From positions 168,361 through 232,360 of the forward strand of contig NZ_JBEPNO010000008.1 in the NCBI RefSeq assembly GCF_040546275.1: DNA of 64,000 nt, given 5' to 3'. Each line of letters opens with the position of its first letter. The stretch's first letter is position 1. The notes below the pieces were generated by a model, which saw only the letters and a program-made list of their open reading frames with translations, ran no database searches and was not told where the DNA came from. Below are positions 1 through 8,220 of the stretch, in pieces. A program made the translations under genes and the position numbers. Source of the DNA: Nakamurella sp040546275 (lineage in GTDB: Bacteria; Actinomycetota; Actinomycetes; Mycobacteriales; Nakamurellaceae).

Positions 1-999
1 GATCGGGTCGGGGACGAAATCGTGCCCGAGGGTGTGCATCTTCATCAACGGCGTGAAGCCGGCGGTATCGCCGAAGTCGTAGCGGTACTCACCCCGTGTC
101 AACGACGGGCAGGACGCCGGTTCGACGGCCCTGATCGCCGGCGACTGCCGGCCCGCCATCTTCTCCCGCAGGAACGGGAAAGCCAACCCACCGAAGTTCG
201 ACCCGCCGCCGGTGCAGCCGACCACCAGATCCGCCCCCGATTCGCCGGCCTTGGCCAGCTGCAGCAGGGCCTCCTCGCCGATGATCGTCTGGTGCAGGAG
301 GACGTGGTTGAGCACCGAACCGAGCGCGTACTTGGTGTCCTCGCGACCGGCGGCCACCTCGACCGCCTCGGAGATGGCGATGCCCAGGGAACCGGGATGG
401 CCCTCCGGGAACGCCCGGCCGGCGCTGGTCAACCGGGAGGGCGAGCGGTGGATCGTGCCGCCGAAGGTCTCGATGAGCGTTCGGCGGCCGGGCTTGGCGT
501 CATAGGAGGCGCCGACCTGCCAGACCTCGCACTCCAGCCCGAACAGCGAGCAGGCGAAGGCCAGCGCGGTGCCCCACTGGCCCGCCCCGGTCTCGGTGGT
601 CAGCTTCTTCACGCCGGCCTTGGCGTTGTAGTAGACCTGCGGCACAGCGGTATTCGGCTTGTGCGACCCGGCCGGTGAGACGCCCTCGTACTTGTAGTAG
701 ATACGCGCTGGAGTGCCGAGCGCCTTCTCCAGACGGTGCGCCCGGTACAGCGGCGACGGCCTCCACAGCCGGTAGATGTCCTGCACCTCCTCCGGGATGT
801 CGATGTAGGAGTCGGTCGAGACCTCCTGCAGGATCAGGTCCATCGGGAAGAGTGGCGCCAGGTCGTCCGGGCCGATCGGCTGGTGGGTTCCGGGATGCAG
901 CGGCGGAGGCGGCGGCGCCGGCAGGTCCGGGATGATGTTGTACCAGCGCGTCGGCATCTCGCTCTCGTCCAACAGGAACTTGTGCTGTAGAGCGGCCAT
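1..999 (-). CDS. trpB: TrpB2-type tryptophan synthase beta chain (partial)
   Basis: PLP-dependent synthesis of L-tryptophan from indole and L-serine. Translation from ATG 999 reads 333 codons to the window edge, so the C-terminal quarter is missing (the TrpB2 family is about 430-450 residues). The start is supported by an AGGAGGA ribosome site a few bases upstream. Family signs are the extended N-terminus (MPTRWYNIIPDLP), the PLP lysine in GSHKPNTA, ETGAGQWG, and the glycine-rich phosphate loop CTGGGSNFGG. This is the stand-alone TrpB2 class rather than the TrpA-partnered TrpB1. It lies last in a same-strand run with kynurenine-pathway genes, which suggests indole or serine salvage linked to tryptophan turnover; that link is inference. 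Confidence 0.93.
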   Translation of the reverse strand, partial: MAALQHKFLLDESEMPTRWYNIIPDLPAPPPPPLHPGTHQPIGPDDLAPLFPMDLILQEVSTDSYIDIPEEVQDIYRLWRPSPLYRAHRLEKALGTPARIYYKYEGVSPAGSHKPNTAVPQVYYNAKAGVKKLTTETGAGQWGTALAFACSLFGLECEVWQVGASYDAKPGRRTLIETFGGTIHRSPSRLTSAGRAFPEGHPGSLGIAISEAVEVAAGREDTKYALGSVLNHVLLHQTIIGEEALLQLAKAGESGADLVVGCTGGGSNFGGLAFPFLREKMAGRQSPAIRAVEPASCPSLTRGEYRYDFGDTAGFTPLMKMHTLGHDFVPDPI

Positions 1000-1049
1000 C
1001 CGGTCCTCCTCGTCGAGAGCCCTTGCCCTGCGCAGGGTTGCCGACGAGA

Positions 1050-1916
1050 CTACCTGCCGATGACCGGCGTGGCGGTGGTGGCGCCCGTCGGGAGGGTCTG
1101 AGCGGGACAGGTGCCGAGCACTGCCTCCACCGCGCCGCGTTCGGCGGCAGTGACCCACAGGTGATATCGCGCCTTGACGGCGATCTGCCGCGCAACGTAG
1201 GCGCATCTGAACGACTTGTCCGGTGGTAGCCACGTCGCGGCGTCGCCATCGCCCTTGCTCTGATTGGTCGGTCCGTCGACGGCCAGCAGTTCGAGTGGGT
1301 CGTTGGCCAGGTCTTGACGTTGTCCGGGAGTCAGGTTCTGCGCCCCGGTCTGCCAGGCGTCCGACAGCGCCACCACGTGGTCGATCTGGACGTCGTCGCT
1401 CGTGTTCTTGCCTCGCACGAAGGCGATGGTGCGCCCGGTGTAGGGGTCGTGGAGCGTCCCGGAGGCGGCCACACAGCCCTGGGTGCGGGCCTTGAGCATC
1501 ACGCCGGTGAGATCCCGTCGGAGGATGTCATTCCTGGTGTCGCAACCGTTGTGCCCGCCGTCCACGGTGACGTCGTCGGTCCAGGTGGTCCCGAATTGCC
1601 CCCGGCTGTATCCGGTCTTCGGCGCCCGGCCCTTGATCGGGAGGGCGTGCAGCGCGGTCAGCGCGGGTCCGGAGGGTGTTGCTGCCGACGCGGTCGCTGT
1701 GGAATCGGTAGCTGCGGAGGCGGTCGAGGTGGAAGTGGTGGCCGCTGCCAAGGTGGTCGGGGCCGTCGAAGCGGCTGCCGCCGTGCTGGTCCCGGGGGTG
1801 GAGACGGTCGAGGGCGTCGTCGGCAGCCGGACGACGACGGACGTCGGGTCGGTGCACGAGACGAGGCCGGCCAGCACGAGGCAGAGCAGCCCCCGCAACG
1901 CTGCACGTGATCGCAT
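1050..1916 (-). CDS. Secreted HNH-nuclease family (DUF1524-like) lipoprotein
   Basis: Starts with a basic n-region, a hydrophobic segment and a lipobox ending LVSC, so it is probably a membrane-anchored lipoprotein. Residues ~25-90 are a Thr/Ala/Ser-rich linker. The rest matches the actinobacterial HNH family annotated as DUF1524/GmrSD-like: a GHNGCDTRNDIL motif, DHVVALSDAW carrying the Asp-His pair, then NDPLELLAVDGPTNQSKGD with the Asn. These are the usual metal and catalytic residues of a beta-beta-alpha-metal nuclease. The substrate is unknown; homologues are thought to be extracellular nucleases. ATG 1916 is preferred over GTG 1922 because an AGGG lies seven bases upstream of the ATG. 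It follows the paaX-like gene with an ~18-bp gap. Confidence 0.85.
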   Translation of the reverse strand: MRSRAALRGLLCLVLAGLVSCTDPTSVVVRLPTTPSTVSTPGTSTAAAASTAPTTLAAATTSTSTASAATDSTATASAATPSGPALTALHALPIKGRAPKTGYSRGQFGTTWTDDVTVDGGHNGCDTRNDILRRDLTGVMLKARTQGCVAASGTLHDPYTGRTIAFVRGKNTSDDVQIDHVVALSDAWQTGAQNLTPGQRQDLANDPLELLAVDGPTNQSKGDGDAATWLPPDKSFRCAYVARQIAVKARYHLWVTAAERGAVEAVLGTCPAQTLPTGATTATPVIGR

Positions 1917-1933
1917 CCTCACACCCTGTCAGA

Positions 1934-2740
1934 TCACCCCGACAGCATCTGCGTCACGAAATCCAGGGCGGGCCCGGACCAACGGTCCCGAAGGGTGGAG
2001 AAGGTGTCGAACGCCCGCCGGCTCGGCCAGGCCTCCGGCAGCAACGCCGCCGGCAGGCCCGGATCGATCCGCGGGAACTGCCGCCAGTCGTCGACCAGCA
2101 TCAGGTACTGGGCGAAAGCCGTTGCCGCCCTTCTGTCCTCGACGGCAGTGGGCCGGGATTCCCAGCGCGCCAGGAAGTCCCGGTAGAGACCCGAGAGCAG
2201 GGCTAGGTCCCACCAGGTGGCGACGTCGGCCCGATCGAGTGCCCTGGCCGCGAACCAGGTGACGTAGTCGCTAAGGCCGGCGTCAAGGACGGCGGCCCTG
2301 GTGCGGTCGGCGAGGGTGGCCGGCGCGATGCGGACCCCGGCACCCACGGTCCCGAATCCCCACCACGACAACAGCTCGCGGAGTCGGTGCCGTTCTGCCC
2401 TGGCCTCTTCCGGTACCGAGAACACTGCGAGGACCCAGCCGTCGGAGTCGGACGCCTCGCCGTACCGGAAGATCCGGGCGTCGCCGATCAGCAGGTCGGC
2501 CTCGCCTGCCGTCGTCAGAGCGTAGCCGGACCGCGCACCCCGCTTCTCCGACCGCAGTACGTCACGGGACTTCAGGCGCACCAACGCCTGTCGGACCGCC
2601 GTCGGCGACTGGTCGGCCCGGCCGAGCAGGGTGATGAGGTCGGCGACGGCGATCCAGCCACCGGCGCCCCGCAGGTACAGGCCCGCGAAGGTGAGAATCA
2701 GCGAACCGGGGCCAGCGGTGGGCTCCTCCGCTTTGATCAA
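1934..2740 (-). CDS. PaaX-family transcriptional regulator
   Basis: Predicted DNA-binding repressor. The N-terminal winged helix is recognisable in SLILTFAGLYLRG, LITLLGRADQSPTAVRQALVRL and the GARSGYALT wing, followed by the PaaX central and C-terminal regions (WVLAVFSVPEE...RHRLRELLSWWGFGTV). At 268 residues it is normal for the family. A long reading frame continues upstream into the kynureninase gene; TTG 2740 is chosen because it overlaps the kynureninase stop in a TTGA junction, mirroring the ATGA junction between kynU and kynA. PaaX classically responds to phenylacetyl-CoA. Here the position behind kynA-kynU suggests control of tryptophan/kynurenine catabolism. A palindrome upstream of kynA is a candidate binding site. 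Confidence 0.85.
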   Translation of the reverse strand: MIKAEEPTAGPGSLILTFAGLYLRGAGGWIAVADLITLLGRADQSPTAVRQALVRLKSRDVLRSEKRGARSGYALTTAGEADLLIGDARIFRYGEASDSDGWVLAVFSVPEEARAERHRLRELLSWWGFGTVGAGVRIAPATLADRTRAAVLDAGLSDYVTWFAARALDRADVATWWDLALLSGLYRDFLARWESRPTAVEDRRAATAFAQYLMLVDDWRQFPRIDPGLPAALLPEAWPSRRAFDTFSTLRDRWSGPALDFVTQMLSG

Positions 2741-3957
2741 CGCGACAGGTCCCGGATCACGCCCATCGCATCCCACACCTCGGTGAAGCTGATCGGCAGC
2801 GGGGACAGGCCGATCCGGATCGCGTCCGGTGTGCGGAAATCCGGCAGCACACCGACGCCGGTCAACCTCGCGCACAGTTCCCGGGCGTCAGGCCTGGTGA
2901 TGCTGACGTGCCCACCGCGGCGTCCGGCGTCCCGTGGTGACGCGAGCCCGAATCCCTGCGGGGTCAGCCATTCGTCGGTCAGGGCGATGACCATCTCGCC
3001 CAGGTCGACGATCTTGGCGCGGATGGCGTCGATCCCGGCCTCGGCGATGACGCGCGCACCCTCCCGGACCGCGAGAATGCCGAGTATGGAGGGTGTTCCG
3101 GAGATCATCGACGCAATGCCCTGGGCCGGAACGTATCCCTGCTCCATCTCGAAGGAGTCCTTGCGCCCCAGCCATCCCCAGATCGGCTGGTCCAGGTGTT
3201 CGTGGTGCCGTGAGTTCACGTAGCTGAACGCCGGCGCCCCGGGTCCGGCGCCGACGAACTTGTAGGTGCAGCCGACGGCGAAGTCGACCTGCCACTCGTC
3301 CAACCGGATCGGTACTCCTCCGACCGCATGGCACAGGTCCCAGACGACCAGGGCGCCGGCGGCGTGGGCGGCAGCGGTGATCGCCCCCGCATCGGCGAGA
3401 TAGCCCGAGTGGTAGGCGACGTGGCTCATGGTGACCACTGCTGCGTCCTCGTCGAGGACGGCTTCGACGTCCTTGACGCTGATGCCACCCGCGTCCGACC
3501 CGGTCAGCCAGATGGTCTCCAGTCCCAGGTCTTTCACCAGTGACTCGACCACATACCTGTTGGTGGGGAAGTTGTCCCGATCGATGATCACCTTGCGGCG
3601 TCCGGGTCGGAGGTTGATCGCCGCCCGCATCGCCTTGTAGAAGTTCACGGTCGTCGAGTCGGCGATGACGGTCTGGCCGGCCGCTGACCCGAGGGCCGCC
3701 GCTGCCAACTCGTCGCCGACCGCCCCTGGCAGCTCCATCCAACCCTCGCTCCAGCCACGGATCAGCCGACCGGCCCACTGCTGGTGGACGAAGTCGGTCC
3801 AGACCTCCGCGATCGACGCCAACGGTCGACCGAGCGAGTTCCCGTCGAGATAAGCGACCACGTCAGGGGTCTGGGGTAGGTACCGATCGCGGAACGGGGC
3901 GAGGGGGTCGGCGGCGTCGAAGGCCTGTGCGTCTTCGCGGGTGGTCCTGCTGCTCAT
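2737..3957 (-). CDS. kynU: Kynureninase
   Basis: PLP enzyme that cleaves L-kynurenine to anthranilate and L-alanine. The 406-residue product has the fold-type-I features expected: YLDGNSLGRP near residue 37, DNFPTNRYV, VVWDLCHAVG with the PLP-binding Asp, and the Schiff-base lysine in GCTYKFVGAGPGAP (about K233). The frame is open far upstream, but ATG 3957 is chosen because it overlaps the kynA stop (ATGA) and gives a normal length. Translation is probably coupled to kynA. No kynurenine formamidase is visible here, so formylkynurenine hydrolysis must be encoded elsewhere. Confidence 0.95.
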   Translation of the reverse strand: MSSRTTREDAQAFDAADPLAPFRDRYLPQTPDVVAYLDGNSLGRPLASIAEVWTDFVHQQWAGRLIRGWSEGWMELPGAVGDELAAAALGSAAGQTVIADSTTVNFYKAMRAAINLRPGRRKVIIDRDNFPTNRYVVESLVKDLGLETIWLTGSDAGGISVKDVEAVLDEDAAVVTMSHVAYHSGYLADAGAITAAAHAAGALVVWDLCHAVGGVPIRLDEWQVDFAVGCTYKFVGAGPGAPAFSYVNSRHHEHLDQPIWGWLGRKDSFEMEQGYVPAQGIASMISGTPSILGILAVREGARVIAEAGIDAIRAKIVDLGEMVIALTDEWLTPQGFGLASPRDAGRRGGHVSITRPDARELCARLTGVGVLPDFRTPDAIRIGLSPLPISFTEVWDAMGVIRDLSR

Positions 3958-4826
3958 GGGTTCTGACCGATCTGGGTGCGGACGGCGTACAACTCGGGGA
4001 AGAAGGTGAGGTCGAGGGCGCGGCGCAGGAACGACACCCCGGAGGATCCGCCGGTGCCGCGCTTGAAGCCGATGATCCGCTCGACCGTCTTGAGATGACG
4101 GAATCGCCAGGTCTGGAAGGTGTCCTCGACGTCGATCAGTTCCTCGCACGTCTCGTAGACGTCCCACTGGCTCTCGGGAGCGGCGTAGATCGCGGCGAAG
4201 ACGTCGACCAGTGACTGGTTCAGGGTGTGGGGGCGGCGCCAGTCCCGGGTGACGAGCTCTGCCGGGATCGGGTAACCGCGGCGGTGAAGGAACAAGAGGA
4301 ACTCGTCGTACAGGCTGGGTGCGTCGAGCGCCGACTGCAGCGTCTGCTGCTGTTGGGGATGGTGGGCGAACACGGAGATCATCGCGGGATTCTTGTTGCC
4401 CAGCAGAAACTCCAGAAGCCGGTACTGCATCGACTGGAATCCTGACGACTTCCCGAGGACCCCGCGGAACTGCGCGTACTCGGTCGGCGTGAGGGTGGCC
4501 AGCACCGACCACTGGTCGGTCATCTGCTGCTGGATGTGCTTGACCAGCGCCAGCCGCTTCAGCGCCGGGCCCAGCGAGTCCTGCGAGATCAGCAGCATGG
4601 CCGACCGCAATTCGTGGACGACGAGCTTGATCCACAGCTCGGTGGTCTGGTGCTGGATGATGAACAGCATCTCGTCGTGGTGGTCCGACAGGGGTCGCTG
4701 GGCGGACAGCAGCGTGTCGAGGTGCAGGTAGCTGCCGTAGTTGAGTCCGCCGAGATCCGTCTCGATGCCCACTTCCAGCGGCCTGATGTTGGTGCTGTCG
4801 GCCGCTGACGGCTCTGACCTGTCCAC
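3954..4826 (-). CDS. kynA: Tryptophan 2,3-dioxygenase
   Basis: Heme enzyme opening the indole ring of L-tryptophan to give N-formylkynurenine, first step of the kynurenine pathway. The 290-residue sequence has typical TDO segments: YGSYLHLDTLL, HDEMLFIIQHQTTELWIKL with the active-site His, QYRLLEFLLGNKN, WRFRHLKTVERIIG, and GTGGSSGVSFLRRALD near the C-terminus. The start is GTG 4826. There is little ribosome-site signal, and a promoter-like pair lies so close that the mRNA may begin at or next to the start codon. It is the first gene of the kynA-kynU-paaX run. Confidence 0.95.
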   Translation of the reverse strand: MDRSEPSAADSTNIRPLEVGIETDLGGLNYGSYLHLDTLLSAQRPLSDHHDEMLFIIQHQTTELWIKLVVHELRSAMLLISQDSLGPALKRLALVKHIQQQMTDQWSVLATLTPTEYAQFRGVLGKSSGFQSMQYRLLEFLLGNKNPAMISVFAHHPQQQQTLQSALDAPSLYDEFLLFLHRRGYPIPAELVTRDWRRPHTLNQSLVDVFAAIYAAPESQWDVYETCEELIDVEDTFQTWRFRHLKTVERIIGFKRGTGGSSGVSFLRRALDLTFFPELYAVRTQIGQNP

Positions 4827-4862
4827 CTGCTCACGCTATAGCGAGTATTTGACGAGCGTCAA
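4827..4862 (-). promoter_or_regulatory. Candidate kynA promoter with operator palindrome; possibly leaderless
   Basis: On the minus strand TTGACG (4862-4857) is followed by a 16-base spacer and TATAGC (4840-4835), and the GTG of kynA begins eight bases later. Transcription would start at about the start codon. The -35 hexamer is the left arm of the palindrome TTGACGctCGTCAA (4862-4849), and the -10 lies in the palindrome CGCTATAGCG (4843-4834). The PaaX-like protein is the obvious candidate ligand. The hexamers are seen; their function is inferred. Confidence 0.5.
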
Positions 4863-5036
4863 GAGTACGCACTACTTTGCCCGGCGTCGCGGGCCGGTTC
4901 GGCCAGCTGGGTGACCGGATCCACCGCCATTGCGCCGGTGTGGGTCGGGGGAGTCCGTACCGTGGAGATGAGAAAGGACCATTGCGCCCGGCCGGGCGCG
5001 GCCGAGGTCCGCCGCCGCGTGTCGCAGAGGGTGCAG

Positions 5037-5468
5037 ATGAAGAGAGCTGTTGTCGCAGTACTGGGAGTTGCGCTCCTGTTGATCGGGATCGCGCTGCTGG
5101 TGCTACCTGGTCCCGGGTTCCTGTTGATCGCGGCCGCCCTCGCGCTGCTCGCGACCCAGTTCGAGTGGGCCAAGAAACCTCTGGACTACGCATGGGACAA
5201 GGCGCAGGTCGGTATCGAGGAGGTCGGCCGTAGCAAGTTCCGCACCTCGTTGTCGGTCCTTGCCGCGTTGTCCCTGGTGGTCGTCGGCGTGCTCGATCTG
5301 ACCGGCGTCAACGTGCCCTGGGTGAACGCACTCACGGCGTCGATGCTGATCCTGTCCGGGCTGATCCTCGTCGGGACCATCGTCTACGCACTGCACCGCG
5401 CGAAGAACCAGCCTGAAGCGATGACGGAGCAGTCGTCAGGCCGGCAGGGTCTTTCCGAAGCACACTGA
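5037..5468 (+). CDS. PGPGW-domain (TIGR02611-type) small membrane protein
   Basis: A 143-residue protein with two hydrophobic hairpins. The first, AVVAVLGVALLLIGIALLVLP, is followed by the signature LPGPGFLLIAAALALLATQFEWA, matching the PGPGW / TIGR02611 membrane family. The second hairpin is at about residues 80-125. The role of the family is unknown. ATG 5037 has an AGAGG upstream and places the hydrophobic segment near the N-terminus; in-frame upstream codons would add a non-membrane extension. The 3' end overlaps the convergent GNAT gene by 33 bases. Confidence 0.8.
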   Translation: MKRAVVAVLGVALLLIGIALLVLPGPGFLLIAAALALLATQFEWAKKPLDYAWDKAQVGIEEVGRSKFRTSLSVLAALSLVVVGVLDLTGVNVPWVNALTASMLILSGLILVGTIVYALHRAKNQPEAMTEQSSGRQGLSEAH

Positions 5469-5957
5469 CGTCGGCGAGTCGCGGTAGGCCCCGAAGTTCG
5501 GGATGACGCGGTACCCGGCCGTCTCGTACAGGCAGATGGCCGCGGTCTGCAGTGGCCCGGTCTCCAGGACGAGGTCCGTCCAACCACCGGCCAGTGCCTG
5601 ACGCTCGAGCGCCGCGAGAATCAGGCGGGAGACGCCGCGGCCCCGATGGGCCGGCCGTACGTACATCCGCTTGATCTCCGCCTGTTCACCAGTCAGCGGT
5701 CGCAGCCCGCCGCAGCCGATCGCTTCCGAATCGGCGCCGGCGACATCGACATCGGCGCCATCGGCGTAGGCGACCAGGAAGATCGCGACGTCCGACGCGG
5801 ACGGTTTGATCCCGGGTTCGGCGTCACCGTCGTACACGTCCCTGAGCTCGCGTTGCTGCTCGTCGCGAAGGTCGATCGCCACCGATGCGTCCCAGTCGGC
5901 GGTGTGGATCACGATGCGCCGCGGGACGTCCGCGGAGTCCTTCATGCCGGGCATCAT
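5436..5957 (-). CDS. GNAT family N-acetyltransferase
   Basis: Predicted acetyl-CoA-dependent N-acetyltransferase of 173 residues. The acetyl-CoA pyrophosphate loop is visible as RPAHRGRGVSRLIL (Q/RxxGxG/A variant), preceded by the beta strand EIKRMYVRP. It ends with LYETAGYRVIPNFGAYRDSP, the usual motif-B region for small GNATs acting on free metabolites or amines. The substrate cannot be deduced. Three Met codons cluster at the start; ATG 5957 is used. The 3' end runs into the PGPGW gene (33-bp convergent overlap). Confidence 0.85.
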   Translation of the reverse strand: MMPGMKDSADVPRRIVIHTADWDASVAIDLRDEQQRELRDVYDGDAEPGIKPSASDVAIFLVAYADGADVDVAGADSEAIGCGGLRPLTGEQAEIKRMYVRPAHRGRGVSRLILAALERQALAGGWTDLVLETGPLQTAAICLYETAGYRVIPNFGAYRDSPTSVCFGKTLPA

Positions 5958-6250
5958 CGCATGGGATAGTGATCCTGTTGATCAAGTCTTTACCCGGTGA
6001 GGTCGAGTCGGGGGAAGCGGGGCGGAAAAGGTCCTCGGAGCAGGCCCTGGCATGGAAGGCTGGGACGGTGGGCGAAGCCAGCGCCGTCACCAGCTGCGTG
6101 GCCGAGGACCCGGCCAGAAAGTCGAGGGACCAGCATGAACTCCAGCACGGAACGCTCAGGACAAGACATGGGCGAGCATCGTAGCGAGGTACGAGCGAGG
6201 AGCGGAGCTCATGATGCGATGAGTGCCTGCGCGAAGAGCCAGGATTCACA
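5958..6250 (+). other. Intergenic region with a possible structured terD leader
   Basis: No gene is seen in this 293-bp stretch. It carries a nested foldable element: the outer arms GGTCCTCGG (6030-6038) and CCGAGGACC (6102-6110) are perfectly complementary and enclose a second stem, GCTGGGACGG (6059-6068) with CCGTCaCCAGC (6084-6094). It could be a leader element for terD. It does not match the yybP-ykoY manganese riboswitch consensus that often precedes TerC-like genes. Confidence 0.35.
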
Positions 6251-6826
6251 GTGAGCGTGAGTCTGAGCAAGGGCGGGAACGTCTCGCTGACGAAGGCGGC
6301 GCCGAACCTGACGGCCGTGACGGTCGCCCTCGGGTGGCAGGTCAGAGCCTCGAGCGGGGCCGACTACGACCTCGACGCCAGCGCGCTGGCGCTGGGTGAG
6401 AACCACAAGATCCTGAGCGACAACCATTTCATCTTCTTCAACAACCTGCGTTCCCCTGACGGGTCGATCGAGCATCTCGGCGACAACCTCGTCGGCGGCG
6501 CGGGTGGGGATGACGAGCAGATCAACGTCGATCTGTCGGCAGTGCCGCCGAGCATCATCTCCGTCGTCTTCGCGGTGTCGATCTACGAGGCCGACCAGCG
6601 GAGGCAATCGTTCGGCCAGGTCAGGGGCGCGTTCATCCGTGTCGTCGACCGCAACACCGGGTCCGAGCTGGCCCGCTACGACCTCACCGAAGAGGCATCC
6701 ACCGAGACCGCCATGGTCTTCGGCGAGCTGTACCGCTACAACGGCGAATGGAAATTCAGAGCCATCGGTCAGGGATACGCCTCTGGCCTCCGTGGAATTG
6801 CCCTCGACTTCGGAGTGAATGTATAA
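6251..6826 (+). CDS. TerD family protein
   Basis: A 191-residue TerD-type calcium-binding protein of the tellurite/stress-resistance superfamily. It begins MSVSLSKGGNVSLTKAAPNL, the standard TerD opening, and contains DYDLDASALAL and HFIFFNNLRSPDGSIEHLGDN, including the Asp residues that bind calcium in characterised homologues. Start is GTG 6251. The stop codon TAA abuts the ATG of the DUF475 membrane gene with no gap, indicating co-transcription and coupled translation. TerD and TerC-type proteins are proposed to form membrane-associated stress complexes. No other ter genes are nearby. Confidence 0.93.
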   Translation: MSVSLSKGGNVSLTKAAPNLTAVTVALGWQVRASSGADYDLDASALALGENHKILSDNHFIFFNNLRSPDGSIEHLGDNLVGGAGGDDEQINVDLSAVPPSIISVVFAVSIYEADQRRQSFGQVRGAFIRVVDRNTGSELARYDLTEEASTETAMVFGELYRYNGEWKFRAIGQGYASGLRGIALDFGVNV

Positions 6827-7960
6827 ATGGCGACCGCTGCTGCACCTGTCCACAGTGCTACCCGGATTTTCGCCATCTCGGGGGTGATCTCGGTGGCGGC
6901 CATCATCGCCGCCTACTTCTACGGCGGGATCCAGGCCGCCGGGCTGACCCTGATCCTCGGCATCCTGGAGATCACGCTGTCCTTCGACAACGCAGTGGTC
7001 AACGCGCGGGTGCTCGAGCGGATGAGCGAGAAGTGGCAGCAGATCTTCCTGACCGTCGGGATCGTCATCGCTGTGTTCGGCATGCGGCTGGTGTTCCCGC
7101 TGCTCGTCGTGGGGATCACCGCGCACCTCAACCCGGCGGAGGCGCTGCGGCTGGCGTTCGAGAAGGGTGACGTCAGCACCCCTGGCTCCTACGGCTATCT
7201 GCTCGCCGAGGCCCACCCGCAGATCGCCGCGTTCGGTGGCATGTTCCTGCTGCTGCTGTTCCTGGACTGGCTGTTCGAGGAGCGCGAGATCACCTGGCTG
7301 TCGTGGCTGGAGAAGCCGCTGGCCAAGATCGGCAAGCTGGATGCGCTGTCCGTCATCATCGCCGGCATCGCGCTGTACGGGATCGCCGAGTTTGCCGCTG
7401 AGAAGCCCGGAACCGTGCTGGCCGCCGGCCTGCTCGGCATCCTGAGCTATCTGCTGGTCAACGGGCTCGGTGGGCTGTTCGAGAACTTCGAGGAAGGCCA
7501 GGAAGAGGCATTCGAGGAGAAGAAGCAGCACGGTGGTCCGACCCAGCTGGCCAAGGCCGCGGGCAAGGCCGGATTCTTCCTGTTCCTCTACCTCGAGGTG
7601 CTGGACGCGTCGTTCTCCTTCGACGGCGTGATCGGTGCGTTCGCCATCACCCCGGATCCGATCATCATCGCGCTGGGCCTCGGCCTGATCGGTGCGCTGT
7701 TCGTCCGTTCCCTCACGGTGTTCCTGGTCCGCAAGGGCACCCTGAACGATTACGTCTACCTTGACCACGGAGCCCATTGGGCCATCGGCGCGCTGGCCGT
7801 GATCCTGCTGGTCTCGATCGGCGTGCACGTGAATGAGGTCGTCACCGGTCTGGTCGGACTCGTCCTGATCGGCGCCGCGTTCCTGTCGAGCCTGTCCCGC
7901 AACAAGCGCGAAGGCGCCTCCTCGGAAGCCGAATCCGAGTCCGTCGACTCCACCGTCTGA
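6827..7960 (+). CDS. DUF475 / TerC-superfamily integral membrane protein
   Basis: A 377-residue polytopic membrane protein with at least seven hydrophobic segments. It carries the duplicated acidic signature of the TerC superfamily: LEITLSFDNAVVNARVL in the first half and LEVLDASFSFDGVIGAFAI in the second. An acidic, Glu/Lys-rich cytoplasmic loop lies between (EEGQEEAFEEKKQHGG). It follows terD directly. Such proteins are implicated in metal export or envelope stress; the substrate here is unknown. Confidence 0.9.
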   Translation: MATAAAPVHSATRIFAISGVISVAAIIAAYFYGGIQAAGLTLILGILEITLSFDNAVVNARVLERMSEKWQQIFLTVGIVIAVFGMRLVFPLLVVGITAHLNPAEALRLAFEKGDVSTPGSYGYLLAEAHPQIAAFGGMFLLLLFLDWLFEEREITWLSWLEKPLAKIGKLDALSVIIAGIALYGIAEFAAEKPGTVLAAGLLGILSYLLVNGLGGLFENFEEGQEEAFEEKKQHGGPTQLAKAAGKAGFFLFLYLEVLDASFSFDGVIGAFAITPDPIIIALGLGLIGALFVRSLTVFLVRKGTLNDYVYLDHGAHWAIGALAVILLVSIGVHVNEVVTGLVGLVLIGAAFLSSLSRNKREGASSEAESESVDSTV

Positions 7961-7990
7961 CCCCCGGTTCTGACGCTGACCCCGGGTTCT

Positions 7991-8070
7991 GCGCATACAG
8001 AAGTGCCCGGCGCATACCAATCAGCCCGAATTCGCCTCAAGAGGGCGAATTCGGACTGTTCGGTATGCGC
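7991..8070. repeat. Dispersed GCGCATAC hairpin element, copy A
   Basis: A 61-bp hairpin (8010-8070): outer arms GCGCATACC / GGTATGCGC, inner arms CCGAATTCGCC (8026-8036) / GGCGAATTCGG (8044-8054), seven-base loop. A flanking GCGCATACAG begins at 7991. It sits between the end of the DUF475 gene and the convergent siderophore gene, so it could serve as a two-way terminator. A related element occurs at 38075-38199. The remaining part of 7961-8220 shows nothing else. Confidence 0.7.
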
Positions 8071-8220
8071 AGGGCCGGACTGTCGGGCAGGGCCGGACGG
8101 GCGGGCGTCGGACGGGCGGCGACGCGGCGGCGGCGCTGCGGCGGGTGCCTCGGGTCAGGCGACGCCGGCGGCGCGTTCGAGCTCTTCGACCTGACGGTTC
8201 CATTCGGCTTTGCGATCCCG

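Noticed and set aside
5958..6250. yybP-ykoY manganese riboswitch upstream of terD
   Set aside because: Conserved sequence blocks of that class are absent; only generic stems are seen.
6209..8020. 603-residue minus-strand frame opposite terD and the DUF475 gene
   Set aside because: His/Gln/Asp-rich antisense artefact of GC-rich membrane-protein coding.
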